A stretch of DNA of 64,000 bases from Alisma plantago-aquatica (taxonomy: Eukaryota; Streptophyta; Magnoliopsida; Alismatales; Alismataceae): contig OY856413.1 of the NCBI GenBank assembly GCA_963693085.1, positions 472,628,879 to 472,692,878 of the forward strand. The letters are read 5' to 3'. The position numbers and the translations under genes are program-made. Numbering within the stretch: the first letter of the stretch is position 1; each line of letters begins with the position of its first letter. Below the pieces are notes generated by a model. The model was not told the DNA's origin, made no database searches, and saw only the letters and a list, made by a program, of their open reading frames with translations. Of the stretch, positions 20,597 through 32,211 are shown in pieces.

Positions 20597-22976
20597 GTGG
20601 GTTATATAAGTCTTAGCCTCTCTATAATTGCACTTTTTACTTATGCATGCATCTATTTATTTCTCGAAAACTATTTTCCCCCAACAAGTTAGTACTTGAT
20701 GATGATTTTATGAACTATTTTGGTGATGCAGGTCTTGCTTGGTTGAAAGCAATCTGAAACCCTATCTTGGCTTGCTGTTTTAGGGTGTGTAGAGCATGAT
20801 CTTTTACCCTTGAATGTGGTTTTATCTTGAAGCAAGTTTATTTGCCTAACATGTGGAGCTTTCAGCTTGGTGGTGGGGGAGTTTCTTATTGTTTCAGATT
20901 TTGTTTTTCCATGTCTCGACCTTGGTCATGCTTTGGTGATGGTCTTGGCCATATAGTGTTGTGTCTATTTCCCTAGCTATGCTATAGTTGTACTTGTAAC
21001 CCATGATGGCGTATGGCCGATGGTCTAGCTATGTTTTGGTTGTAACCCATGATGGTCTTGGTCGATACACCGTATGTTGATGATAGAACCGATATACATG
21101 GTATATGATAGAACTGGTATGCCCATGATAATGTTAGACTGACACCCTAGGATGGTGTCAGGACCATTATACCTTGATGGTGACAGGCCAATATCCATGT
21201 TGGATGTTAAAAATGATGCGGTATGTTTGGTCAGGATCGAAAAACCATGATGGTGATAGACTAAGACACCATGTTGAGGTTAGGCCGGCATCCTAGCCAT
21301 AGTGGTAACCCATGACGGTTTTTGGTTATTTCCCTAACCATAAATGTAACCCGTGGTGGCTTATGTCTGACACCCTAGCCATAGTTGGAACATGTGAGGG
21401 TTAGTGGCCAATACACTTATGTGGATAGTAAATCAATACACTTATGTAGATGGTAAACCGATACACTTATGTGGATGGTAAACCGATACACCTATGTGGA
21501 TGGTAAACTGGTACACCTATGTTGAAGGTAGGTTGATACATGATGATGATGGTTGTTGAAGGGTATGCTTGGACACTCAATGATGTAATGGTATAAGAAA
21601 TGAATAGGTCATGCAAAGTACGGTTTGGAATAATATTTAATCAATATTAATTATATTCCTCAAACTTAATATACCCCATGATTATGAGAAGGAATTCGAA
21701 CCCTAATAATGTGCAATGTAACTTTCTTGCTCCCCTTTCATGGAATGTCTATGATGTTAGAATGATTATCTCTTTTGTTATGAATTCCTAACCATGCATG
21801 TGTTACAAGTTGATATCCATAGCTAAGTGAAAGATGTGGCAATCATGATATGATAGAGGTTGAATGAGCCTTCATGACGCTTATTGAGGTACTTGTACTT
21901 CAAGAATGATGCGAATAGGTCCTATGACCTGGCAATGTCTTATTACCTAGTATGAGGTTGCATTCCATGTGATGAGCTGAGGGTTGATATCCCATAGCAT
22001 ATGTCTTTGATGATAATTATAGTGTAAATGGAAATGATACAGACATCATGCGGTAATAATGTGATAAGTTCACACCTTATATGTTTTTATCTTCTGGAGT
22101 TGTACTATGCCCTTATCTTTGTAGAGTTTGTTATAGTTTTGTATGTTGTAACTTGATTGATGCTAAAAGAGACTTAATGGACTTAACTAATCTAGTGGAA
22201 CTTAATTCATGTAGTTTTGCCTTGTGCCATAGATCCACCTCAGTGTCAGCACTTGCTGGATAGTGAAACAGGCTTTCCATAGTGGAAGCTTGGAGTCAGG
22301 ACCCTGGCAGGAGAGCGGATACAGGTCAAAGCTCAGTGACTTGATGTTTATGAGGTTTCACATGATTGGTTGTGGGCTATACCCTGGCAGGAGTGTGGTT
22401 GTGGGCCATAGCTCAGTTTCATTAGCATCGTGACCTATACCAAGGTGGTCTAGGATTTTCACAGCTTGACTATATGTCATTGGTTGCAGTTGACTGATAT
22501 GTCTCTACAGTGTACTCATGTACTGACCATAAGGATTGGTGAGGTCGTGGATTCCAGATATTCCATAGACTTTGTATGGCACCGATTTTGATTTAGTACT
22601 GGTCAGTTTTATTTGGGTGGTACGACTCAAATGCTTGGGACATAATAAAATATGTAATCAGTCGTGTAGTATACTTGCTTAGGATCGAATACAAAAATAT
22701 TAGATGAGGCCTTGCTTGCTTTAGTACAATATAGTTGGTAGTGTATATACATGTTCTTCATATTCCTTTTATGATGGTAAGATGATCCACAATCAAATTG
22801 CAACTTCTTATACTGTTATACTTTAAATGTATCATGTAACTGAACATGCTTATCATGATTATAGCTTTACTTCTATTCTTTAGTTATCCATATATGTGTT
22901 AATAACAGTGTTCTTGGAGAGTTACATCTCCAATTGAGATTTGGATCTCACCCTGTGGGTTCTCCACATCTTTTAG
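20597..22976 (+). other. putative LTR-encoded intron (element 3, 5' LTR)
   Basis: Donor-like TTAAG/GTGGGTTATATAAG and acceptor-like CACATCTTTTAG/GTGGACG, in the same order and setting as in elements 1 and 2. It encloses all of the LTR's repeat arrays. Confidence 0.4.
20930..21560 (+). repeat. degenerate tandem repeats in R-U5 of element 3 (5' LTR)
   Basis: First, a run of units built on AACCCATGATGGT...CTTGGYCGATA (about 20930-21400). Then a clearer tandem of about 24-base units of the type TACACTTATGTGGATGGTAA (about 21408-21530, five to six units with CC/TC changes). No hairpin unit of the element 1 kind is present. Confidence 0.7.
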
Positions 22977-23456
22977 GTGGACGTGCATGAGGAGGTAGAG
23001 ATCGTGTAGCTGAGACAAAGTAGCAACAAGAAGGATAGTATTTGATAAGGTTGGGTGGTTGCTTGTATGTTTCTTGGTGTTAGAGTCCTACAGTCGTCCA
23101 TGTGCACCCAGGTCTTTGGAATGGTTTTTGGGTGTATTTTGTATAAATTCTATTGATACTTGTTTCTGTCTCGTGTGCCCTTTTGATGTAAAGATATGTC
23201 AGATGCTCAGGTATATTTATATTTGTACATGGAACAAGTTTCTCTTGTAGCAGGTTGAGGGCATATGTAATAGAACTTGATGATGAAAGAACTTTATAAT
23301 ATATTAGTACTTATATATAAAGGTTTTTGCAACTTTGTTATTTATTGAAATTGGTTTTAATTTCCAGTATTTTTAGGTAATCTACTTTCGTAATGTTGTT
23401 TCTGCATTTAGTTGGAGTTATCTCATGTCTTTTGGTGTGAGGTGTCATTGTTAGAT

Positions 23457-23470
23457 TGGTATTAGAGATT
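23457..23470 (+). promoter_or_regulatory. primer binding site of element 3
   Basis: TGGTATTAGAGATT, close to the complement of initiator-Met tRNA (TGGTATCAGAGC), starting 10 bases after the LTR end. Confidence 0.75.
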
Positions 23471-23580
23471 TAGGTTCATTGAGTCTATAGGGACCTAGGA
23501 CTAGGGTTTGTGTCTATTCCTATATTCTCCCATTTGTCTTATAGTGACTTTTTATTATGCATAAGAAGAAGAAACACTTA

Positions 23581-24820
23581 ATGATGTCTGGAGAATATGA
23601 AGAACACGCTGTTGAAAGAAGTATTTTTGTACCAGGTGGTGGTGTAAGGAACTAGGCACGAGTCGATCGGGTGTCTGAAGGCTCCCAGTTTGACCCATCC
23701 ATGCTTGGAAATTCTTCCTTTCAATCTCTTTTTGGGAAGTGCATGGCTACCATGATGCATATGGAAGATAGGATGTATGCACCTTAGCCTAGGAAACTTG
23801 CTCCCAATGCAGAATCTTCAGGTTTTGGGAAGACTTTCGAGCAGATTCACCGTGTTGGGGCAATGGAGTATGCTAGGACGGCTGATCCAGTGGACGCAGA
23901 TCTGTGGCTTACTGAGCTTGAAAAAGCCCTCAAGATCCTTGATACTGACAAGGTGAATCATGCGGTGTACCTTTTAAAGGGGAGTGATGGCCACTAGTAG
24001 GCCATAGAAGACGAGAAGAGGCTTAGTGTTGGGGTAGATTGGGAGGAGTTCTGACGTGAGTTCATCGGTCGATACTCCCCACGGACATATCTAGACAATA
24101 AGATCAACCAATTTGAGCAGATCAGGAAAGGATCTATGATGACAAATGAGTATGAGGATAAGCTTATGGAGTTTCTACAATTCTGTCCCCACATGACTGC
24201 TACAAATGATGAGAGGATTCAACATTTTGAGAAGGGGTTGAATGTTGAGTTGTCTACCCCGGTGGTTGTCTTAGAGAATCGAGAAAGGTTTGTCACGTTT
24301 GTGGATTCGGTCCAAAGTATAGAGAGGTTAATGATAGAGAAATGAGAGGTGAGTTCTAGGAAGAGGCATGTAGAGTTCCAGGGGCAGTCGTCAGGAGGTT
24401 CTAAGAATTTGAGGTTTTCTGCACCGCCAACACCATAGAGGTTTAGTGCACAGACGCAGTGATCACCAAGTAAAGGTAGAAGGCATTGCCTTCCACCTAC
24501 TGGAGCTCATAGGACAGTGTCGGTATCAGTGACGAGGCCATCTAGGCCATAGTATGAGACTCGGGCTTGCCATAAGTGTGGACTAGTAGGACATCTAAGG
24601 CTGAAGTACCTAGTGAGAGATGACGAGGTGACTCGACAACTGAGAAAGAGCCAGTAGGTCTCACGGAGGCAGTAGTTTAGTAGTGCAGGAGGACGACAAT
24701 GTGGGCAGTCATCACATGCTAGATCATTTGCTCAAGGGAGCAGAGGATAGGGGTGACAATAGGCAATGACTATATTCGATGCCATGAGTCAGTCGTAGGT
24801 GGTGGTCAACCCGTGAGTGG
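23581..24820 (+). pseudogene. gag: gag of element 3, broken
   Basis: From the ATG at 23581 the frame gives MMSGEYEEHAVERS and then a typical plant gypsy Gag core: GAMEYARTADPVDADLWLTE, VNHAVYLLKGS, FIGRYSPRTYLDNKINQFEQ, then a clean 69-codon stretch at 24136-24345 (EYEDKLMEFLQFCPHM, FEKGLNVEL). Stops interrupt it at several Gln/Trp positions, for example the paired TAG TAG after GSDGH. A zinc knuckle at about 24568 reads CHKCGLVGHLRLKY; its last Cys is Tyr. Gag would form the particle that packages the RNA. The decay rules out a functional product. Confidence 0.8.
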
Positions 24821-24831
24821 ATTTATTTCAT

Positions 24832-27800
24832 TCTGATTTGTCTTCTTATTTCTTTGTATCTATCTTGGTTGACCCAGGTGCAACACACTCTTTTATCACT
24901 CGTGAAGTGATTAATAGTTGTCTTTTACCTGTTACTCATTGGAAAGATAGTTTATTATTAGAAACCCTATTGGTTGGTTTCATGATATTGCGGGAGGTGT
25001 GTCCCTCCTGTATTCTTTCTTTCTCGGGGCACAACATTCAAGTGTATCTCATACCACTCGATATGCATGGATTCAATGTAATCATTGGGATGAACACCTT
25101 GGAGAAGTATAGTGTGGTCTTGTACTATAGTTCCAAGTAGGCGACATTTGTAGACGGTGATGAGACATGGATCTTCCAAGGGGATAGGAAGATTCTTCTA
25201 ACATGTCTGGTTTCGGTGATGGTGGCAGAGAAGCTATTGAGGTAGAGTTGTGAGGCTTCATGGCACACACGCTAAGTACCAAGATGGAGAACCCTAGTAT
25301 TCAAGAGGTGCTAGATGTGAGAAAATTTTAGGATGTGTTTCCTGAGGATTTTCCAGGTGTTCCTCCACCCAGAGAGATTGATTTTGAGATCAATCTAGTC
25401 CCAGTGACACATATCGTAGCTCAGACACCGTACATGATGGCTCCATCTGAGATGGCAGAGTTGAAGAGACAGTTGCAAGAACTACTTGACAAAGGTTTTA
25501 TCAGACTGAGTACATCACCATAGGATGCTCTAGTGTTGTTTAAGAAAAATAAGGATGGGTCCATGAGGTTGTTTATAGACTACAGATAGTTGAACAAGGT
25601 GATGATAAAGAACAAATATCCCTTGTCAAGGATAGATGACATGTTTGATCACTTGTGTGGAACGATAGTGTTCTCAAAAGATAGACCTGAGGTCAGGGTA
25701 TCACCAATTGTGGATAAAGGAGGATGACATACCTAAGTCAGCTTTTCAGGATGAGGTATGGTCACTATGAGGTTTGTGATTATGCCATTTGGGCTAACCG
25801 ATGCACTGACAACATTCATGGAGTTGATGAACAGAGTCTTTTGGTCGTTTCTTGATCAGTTTGTGGTGGTCTTCATAGATGGCATCCTGATATACAGTCG
25901 TGATAACCAGCAGCATAGGAATCATCTTCTCCAGGTTTTGACTATACTGAGGAAGCATCATATTTACGCTAAGTTCAGTAAGTGTGAGTTCTGGTTGAAG
26001 GAGTTGGCTTTTTTGGGACATGTTATTTCTACTAAGGGTGTTCGTGTGGATCCCAAGAAAGTTGTGTTTGTGATAGAATGGGAGCAACCAAAAAAAGTGA
26101 TAGAAGTTCACAATTTCTTGGGTATGGCAGGCTATTACATGAGGTCCAGTAAGGACTTCAGTGCTATAGCTTTACCCCTTGCTAAGTTAACAAGGAAGAA
26201 TGTGTCATTTGTCTGGGATAACAAATGTCAGCGTACTTTCTAGATGTTGAAGGAGAAGTTGACAAGTGCACCAGTGTTGGTCCTATCTGAGCAAGCGAAA
26301 GGATACATAGTATTTTGTGATGCGTCCAAGAATGATTTGGGTTGTGTGTTGATGCATGACAAGTAAGTGATTTCTTTTGCTTCCCTACAACTTAAGAGAC
26401 AAGGAAAATTACCTGTCCAATGACCCAAAGTTATCTTTCATGGTCCATGCTTTGAAGATTTGAAGGAACTATCTTTATGGAGGGAAGTGTCAGATCTTCA
26501 CAGACCACAAGAATCTGAAATATATCTTTTCACAATAAGAGTTAAACATGAGGTAGCTATGATGGATGGATTTAATAAAAGACTACAATTGCATAATTGA
26601 TTACCATCTAGGGAAGACAAATGTTGTGGCAGATGTGTTGAGTCAGAAGTCTTCATCTTCTCCTATGGATAAAGCCCAATTGAGTTCCTTAGTGTGCTAC
26701 AAGCGAGACATGTTGGTCTCCCTATATCAGATGAATGTATAGTTGGAGGTATCAATGCTAGCATGATTTTTGGCACAGTTACATGTGAATTCCACACCGA
26801 GACAATAGATCAGAGAGGAACAATAGGTAGATATTGTGATATAATAGATTAGATAAGAGTTTGGCAGTGAGAAGAGTGATGATTTCCATGAATCAGATGA
26901 TGGGACAGTTTGTTACCATGGTAGAGTCATGGTAATTGATGTTGATGATCTTAGGAAGATGGTTCTAGAAGAGGCTCACTCATCTATGTATGCTATGCAT
27001 CCATGTAGCACCAAGATGTATCACAATCTGAAGGATGTGTATTGGTGGCCTGGCTTGAAGCAGGATGTAGCAAAGTTCATTGCAAGATTTACAATGTGTT
27101 AGTAGGTTAAAGCTGAGCATCAAAAGCCTACATGAATGTTACAATTGTTTCCTATACCACAATGTAAATGGTATCATGTGACTATAGACTTTGTGGTTGG
27201 TCTGCCTAGAACATCCAAGGGTCATGACTCCATCTGGGTGATCATTGATAGGTTGACTAAGTCAGCACATTTCCTTTGTGTAAAAGTAATGTATACTGTC
27301 GAGAAGCTTGCTCAGATCCATATTGATGAGATGGTGTGGTTGCATGGTGTTCCAGCTACCATTGTGTCTGATAGAGGCCCTCGGTTCACGAGTCACTTTT
27401 GGGAGTGATTATACACGGCTCTGGGTATGCAGTTAAAGTTCATCACTACTTTTCACCCACTGACAGATGGATAATCTGAAAGGACCATTTAGACCTTATA
27501 GGATCTGTTGAGGGCCCGTGTTCTTTAGTTTTTGGGTAGTTGGGACGTGCATCTCAATTTGATAGAGTTTGCCTACAATAACAATTATCAGCCAGGCATC
27601 AACATGACACCATATGAGGCTTTGTATGGGAGGCATTGTAGGTCTCCATTGTGTTGGTATGAGACAGGTGAGTATCAGCTTCTTGGTCGTGAGCTTGTGC
27701 ATCAAACAATAGAAAAGATCAAAGTGATTCAACAACAGTTGAAAACAGTACATTACAGACAGAAGTTGTATGCAGACCCTTAGAGTTTCAAGTGAGAGAC

Positions 27801-28200
27801 AAAGTGTACCTCAAGGTATCTCCTTGGAAAGGTTTTCTGAGGTTTGGGGAGAAGGGTAAGTTGGCCCCCAGGTTTATGAGACCTTACCCTGTGGTAGCAC
27901 GTGTTGGGAAGGTGGCATATAAGTTGGGATTGTCACTCAAGTTTCACATGTTGCATCTAGTGTTTCATGTGAGTATGTTGAGGAAATTCCATCCTGATGC
28001 AGAGTTAGTGATGCAACCTGTGGAGATGGAGCTTGATGAGGATATGTCTTATGTAGAAGGTCCAATGTTGATCCTTGACAGGAGTGTGAAGAAGTTGAAG
28101 AAGAAAGGCATAGTGCTTGTGAAGTTTATGTGGCATCATCGTGGTGTTTAGGAAACCATGTGGGAGCTCGAGGAAGAGATGAGGAGGAAGTAACCCTCCC
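24832..28200 (+). pseudogene. pol: pol of element 3, multiply frameshifted and stopped
   Basis: Domains follow in order: protease with VDPGATHSFI (24859 on); RT start with [15 protein letters not shown] (25350) and a frameshift near 25675; catalytic motif at 25872, FIDGIL, with the second catalytic Asp changed to Gly; RNase H pieces (VFCDASKN near 26310); the integrase zinc module, where CPVC has become FTMC followed by two stops (about 27090); core TIDFVVGLP, IVSDRGP and SERTI; and a chromodomain at about 28050-28190 (LVKFMWHHRGV). Stops are mainly TAG/TGA/TAA where element 1 has Gln, Trp or Gly. It cannot act. Confidence 0.88.
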
Positions 28201-29312
28201 TTTTCTCGTAGGATTTGTTTTTGGGGGGGGGGAATCCCTGTTAGGGGTTTATGTCTTGTAAGACCCCTGGCCTGAGTTTTGGGTAATCCTGTTTGTTTTG
28301 TGTAACTAAGTTGCTTATAACCTTGCTCTCATATTTTTAGGTGTAATTAGGGCTTGTGGAGAGTTAGGTTTCAGTTTGGGCTTGTTCAGATATTGCTTTA
28401 TGTGCTAGTCTTGGTGCAAATTGCAATTTACCCAGAATAGGGGGTTAATGTGCAATTTTCCACCTCTAGGGTGTTCCTTCTCTTTCTTGACATCATCTAT
28501 AGGAGAAATAAAGAAGTTGGTGCTTTTTTGGCATCTTGAGTGAGTGGTGACATCCTTAGTGGTGATTAGAATTTCCTATGGGTGTTGTGTGTGTTGTGAC
28601 CTATATGTGTGTACAGTGTGTTGCTTTGGGCTTGTAGGGAAGTGCCCTTGGCGGGTAGCCAAGAGGATGATCCCACCTAGAGTGCATCAATAGGCCTTGC
28701 ATGTTAGGAAATAGTGGTTGCATGTGGATCTTTTTGCGAGGACAAGTGTCCCCTAGATGCCTTAAGGTGATGACATCTCTCCTTTGATCCTTCTCTCATC
28801 CCACAAGTATATAGTTTCTTTCCTCTTCACTCTAGTGAACCTTTTAGCCATTCCTTTACTTGTAGATGACCTTGGATCCTTGAGGAGCAAGAAGAAGTCT
28901 CCTTGGAATCTTGGTGATCAGATCCTTAGCTTGTGGTGAATCTTGTTCATCTTAACACCTTAGTGAGTTGTGCTTCCTTTGTGACATTTTTCTTAGTTTC
29001 TCTACTCCATCCTCTTCCCTTCTCTCGGCCATGGATCATGCCTTGGTATGAAGGTTGTTCTTAAGGAAAGAAATCTCATCTATAGGGTCATGAGGCATGT
29101 TGCGGTGAAGTTCCCTCTTTATTTTCTTTCTTCTTCTTCTTTGGATTAGCTAAGGACTATCTTTCTTTTCCTTTTTCCTTGGGCTATCTTGACCTTGAAA
29201 TCTTCTTCTCTTGGAGGTGTTGTTGTGACCAAGATTGGGACCCTTGGTGGATCATCTTCAACATTTGGAACGTGTTCTTGGAGCTTGCATCTTTGGTGGT
29301 GACCTTCTTAAG

Positions 29313-31741
29313 GTGGGTTATATAACTCTTAGTCTCTCTATTATTGCACTTTTTACTTATGCATTCATTTGTTTCGTTTCTCTAAAACCATTTTTCCCCC
29401 AACAAGTTAGTACTTGATGATGATTTTATGAACTGTTTTAGTGATGGAGGTCTTTCTTGGTTGAAAGGAATTTGAAACCCTAGCTTGGCTTGCTATTTTA
29501 GGGTGTCTAGAGCATGCTCTTTTACCCTTGAAGGTGGTTTTATATTGAAGCAAGTATAAGTGCCTTCCATGTGGAGCTTTCACCTTGGTGGTGGCAGAGT
29601 TTCTTGGTGTTTTAGATTTTGTTTTTCCCTGTCTTGACCTTAGTCATGCTTTGGTGATGGTCTTGGCCATATCGTGTTGTGCTCGTCACCCTATCTATGC
29701 TACAATTGTAACCCATGATGGCTTATGGCTGATGCTCTAGCTATGTTTTAGTTGCAACCCATGATGGTCTTCACTGATACACCTAATATTGATGATAGCA
29801 CCAATATACATGGTAGATGATAGAACTGATATGCCCATGATAATGTTAGGCCGACACCCTAGGATGGTGTTAGAACCATTATACCTTGATGGTGATAGGC
29901 CAATATCCATGGTGGATGTTAAAATGGATACCCTATGTTAGGTTAGAATTGACACACAATGATGTTGATATACTGAGACACCATGTCATGGTTACGTCGA
30001 CATCCTAGCCCTAGTGGTAACCCATGATGGTTTTTGGTCGATGCCCTCACCATAAATGTAACCCATGATGGCTTATGGATGACACCCTAGCCATAGTTGG
30101 AACTTGTGAGGGTTAGTGACTGATACACTTATGTGGATAGTAAGCCAATACACTTATGTGGATGGTAAATCGATATACTTATGTGGATGTTAAACTGATA
30201 CACCTATGTGGATGGTAATCTGACACACCTATGTTGAAGGTAGGTCAACACATGATGATGATGGTGGTTGAAGGGTATGCTTGAACACTCAATGTTGTAA
30301 TGGTATAAGCAATGAATAGTTCATGTAAAGTATTGATTGGAATAATATCTAATCAATCTTATTTATATTCCTTGAACTTAATATGATGATGAAAATTGGT
30401 GAGCTTGGGATTGGTTGTTGAACCTAGCCCTGTAATCCCTAATCAGCTAATAAGGAATCCTAACCCTAATAATGTGTTATGTATCTTGATTGCTCCCCTT
30501 TTATGGAATGGCTATGATGTTAGAATGATTATCTCTTTTGTTATGATTTCCTAACCATGCAGGTGTTGCAAGTTGATATGCATAGCTAAGTAAAAGCTAT
30601 GGTAATTATTAATGATACGGGTTGAATGAGCTCATGAGGCATATTGAGGTACTTGTACTTCAAGAATGATGTCAATAGGTCCTATGACCTAGCAATAGCT
30701 TATTTCCCAGTATGACGTTGCATTCCATATGATGAGTTGAGGGATTGATATCCCATAGCATATGGCTCTTATGATGATGATATTGTGAATGGAAATGATA
30801 CATGCATCATGTGATGATAATGTGATAAGTGTACACCTTATATGTTTTTATCTTTTGGAGTTGTACTATGCATGTATCTTTGTATAGTTTGCTATGGATT
30901 TGTATGTTGTAACTTGATTGATGCTAAAAGACACTTAATGGACTTAACTAATCAAGTGGAACTTAATTCATGGAGTTTTGCCCTATGTCAAAGATCCATT
31001 TTAGTGTCAACACTTGTTGGATGGTGAAATAGGCTTTCCATAGTGGAAACTTGGAGTAATATATTGATGAGTATATGCATTCATAGGATTGGTTGTGAGC
31101 TTAGTGACTTGATGTTTATGAGGTTTCACAAGATTGGTTGCGGGCCATACCCTGGCAGGAGTGTGGTTGTGGGTCGTAGCTTAGTTTCACTAGCATGTGA
31201 CATGTACCGAGGTGGGCTAGGATTTACACAGTTTGACAATATGTCGTTGGTTGCATTTGACTGATATGTCTCTGCGGTGTACTCATGTACTGACCATGAG
31301 GTTTGGTGAGGTCATAGATTCTGACTCTTCCATAGACCTTGTATGGCACCAATTTTGACTTCGTAGTGGTCGGTTAGATTTGGGTGGTATGACTAAAATC
31401 CTTGGGGCATAATAAAATATGTAATCAGTCGTGTAGTATACTTGCAGGGGATCAAATACAAATATTAGATGAGGCATTTCTTGCTTTAGTACAGTATAGT
31501 TGGTAGAGGATATACATTTTCTTCATTTTCCTTTTGTGATGATAGGATGCTCCACAATCCAATTGCAATTTCTTATATTGTTCTGCTTTAAGCATATCAT
31601 GTAACTGAACCTACTTATCGTAATTATAGCTTTACTTCTATTCTTTAGTTATCCATATATGTGTTAATAATAGCGTCAGTGGAGAGTTATATCTCCCACT
31701 GAGATTTGCATCTCACCCATTGGGTTCCCCACATCTTTTAG
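29313..31741 (+). other. putative LTR-encoded intron (element 3, 3' LTR)
   Basis: Donor-like TTAAG/GTGGGTTATATAAC and acceptor-like CACATCTTTTAG/GTGGATG; same layout as in the 5' LTR. Confidence 0.4.
29690..30260 (+). repeat. degenerate tandem repeats in R-U5 of element 3 (3' LTR)
   Basis: Same families as at 20930-21560: AACCCATGATGG units, then ACACTTATGTGGATGGTAA units at about 30120-30240. Confidence 0.7.
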
Positions 31742-32211
31742 GTGGATGTGCACGAGGAGGTAGAGATCATGCAGCTGAGACAGAGCAACAACAAGAAGGA
31801 CAATATCTGATAAGGTTGGGTGTGTTGCTTGTATGCTTCTTGGTGTCAGAGACCTAGAGTCGTCCTTGTACACTCAGGACTTTGGGATGGTATGGGTTTG
31901 TTTTGTAGAAATGCTATCAATACATGTTTCTGGCTTGTGTGCCCTTTTGATGTAAAGATATGTTAGATGATCAGGTATATTTATATATGTGCATAGAACA
32001 TGTTTCTTTTGTAGCAGGTTGATGGCATATGTTATAGAACTTGATGATGAAAGAACTTTGTAATCTATGAATAATTATATATAAAGATTTTTGTAGATTT
32101 GGTGTTTATTGAAATCAGCTTTAATTTCTAGTGTTTTCTGGAAATCTATTTTCTTAATGTTGTTTCCACATTTATTTGGAGTTATCTTGTGGTTTGTGGC
32201 ATGAGGTGTCA

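Larger units (their letters stand above)
19976..23446 (+). repeat. 5' LTR of element 3 (first 430 bases missing)
   Basis: From CCTTGCATGTTAGG onward it is homologous to the 3' LTR from 28688 on. It ends GAGGTGTCA just before the primer site. It carries a TATA-like box at 20088, a donor-like box at 20596, repeat arrays at 20930-21560 and an acceptor-like box at 22976. Without the missing U3 start it may be transcriptionally weak. Confidence 0.8.
19976..32211 (+). mobile_element. decayed Ty3/gypsy chromovirus (element 3), nested in the LARD LTR
   Basis: A 5'-truncated LTR (19976-23446), primer site, gag, pol and a complete 3' LTR (28257-32211), all on the plus strand. The coding region is riddled with stops, many of them at codons that are CAG, CAA, CGA or TGG in the relatives, the expected result of C-to-T decay in methylated DNA. 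The first 430 bases of the 5' LTR are missing, and about 20 bases of unclear origin (19954-19975) fill the junction. Confidence 0.85.
28257..32211 (+). repeat. 3' LTR of element 3 (about 3.95 kb, complete)
   Basis: Begins TGTAAGACCCCTGGCCTGAG, a variant of the start of elements 1 and 2, and ends GAGGTGTCA; the LARD LTR resumes right after it (GTTAGGTCCATG). TATA-like box at 28807, donor-like box at 29312, repeats at 29690-30260, acceptor-like TTTTAG at 31741. Just upstream is a run of ten G (28223-28232) in place of the usual GGGGACGAAATCC. Confidence 0.85.
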
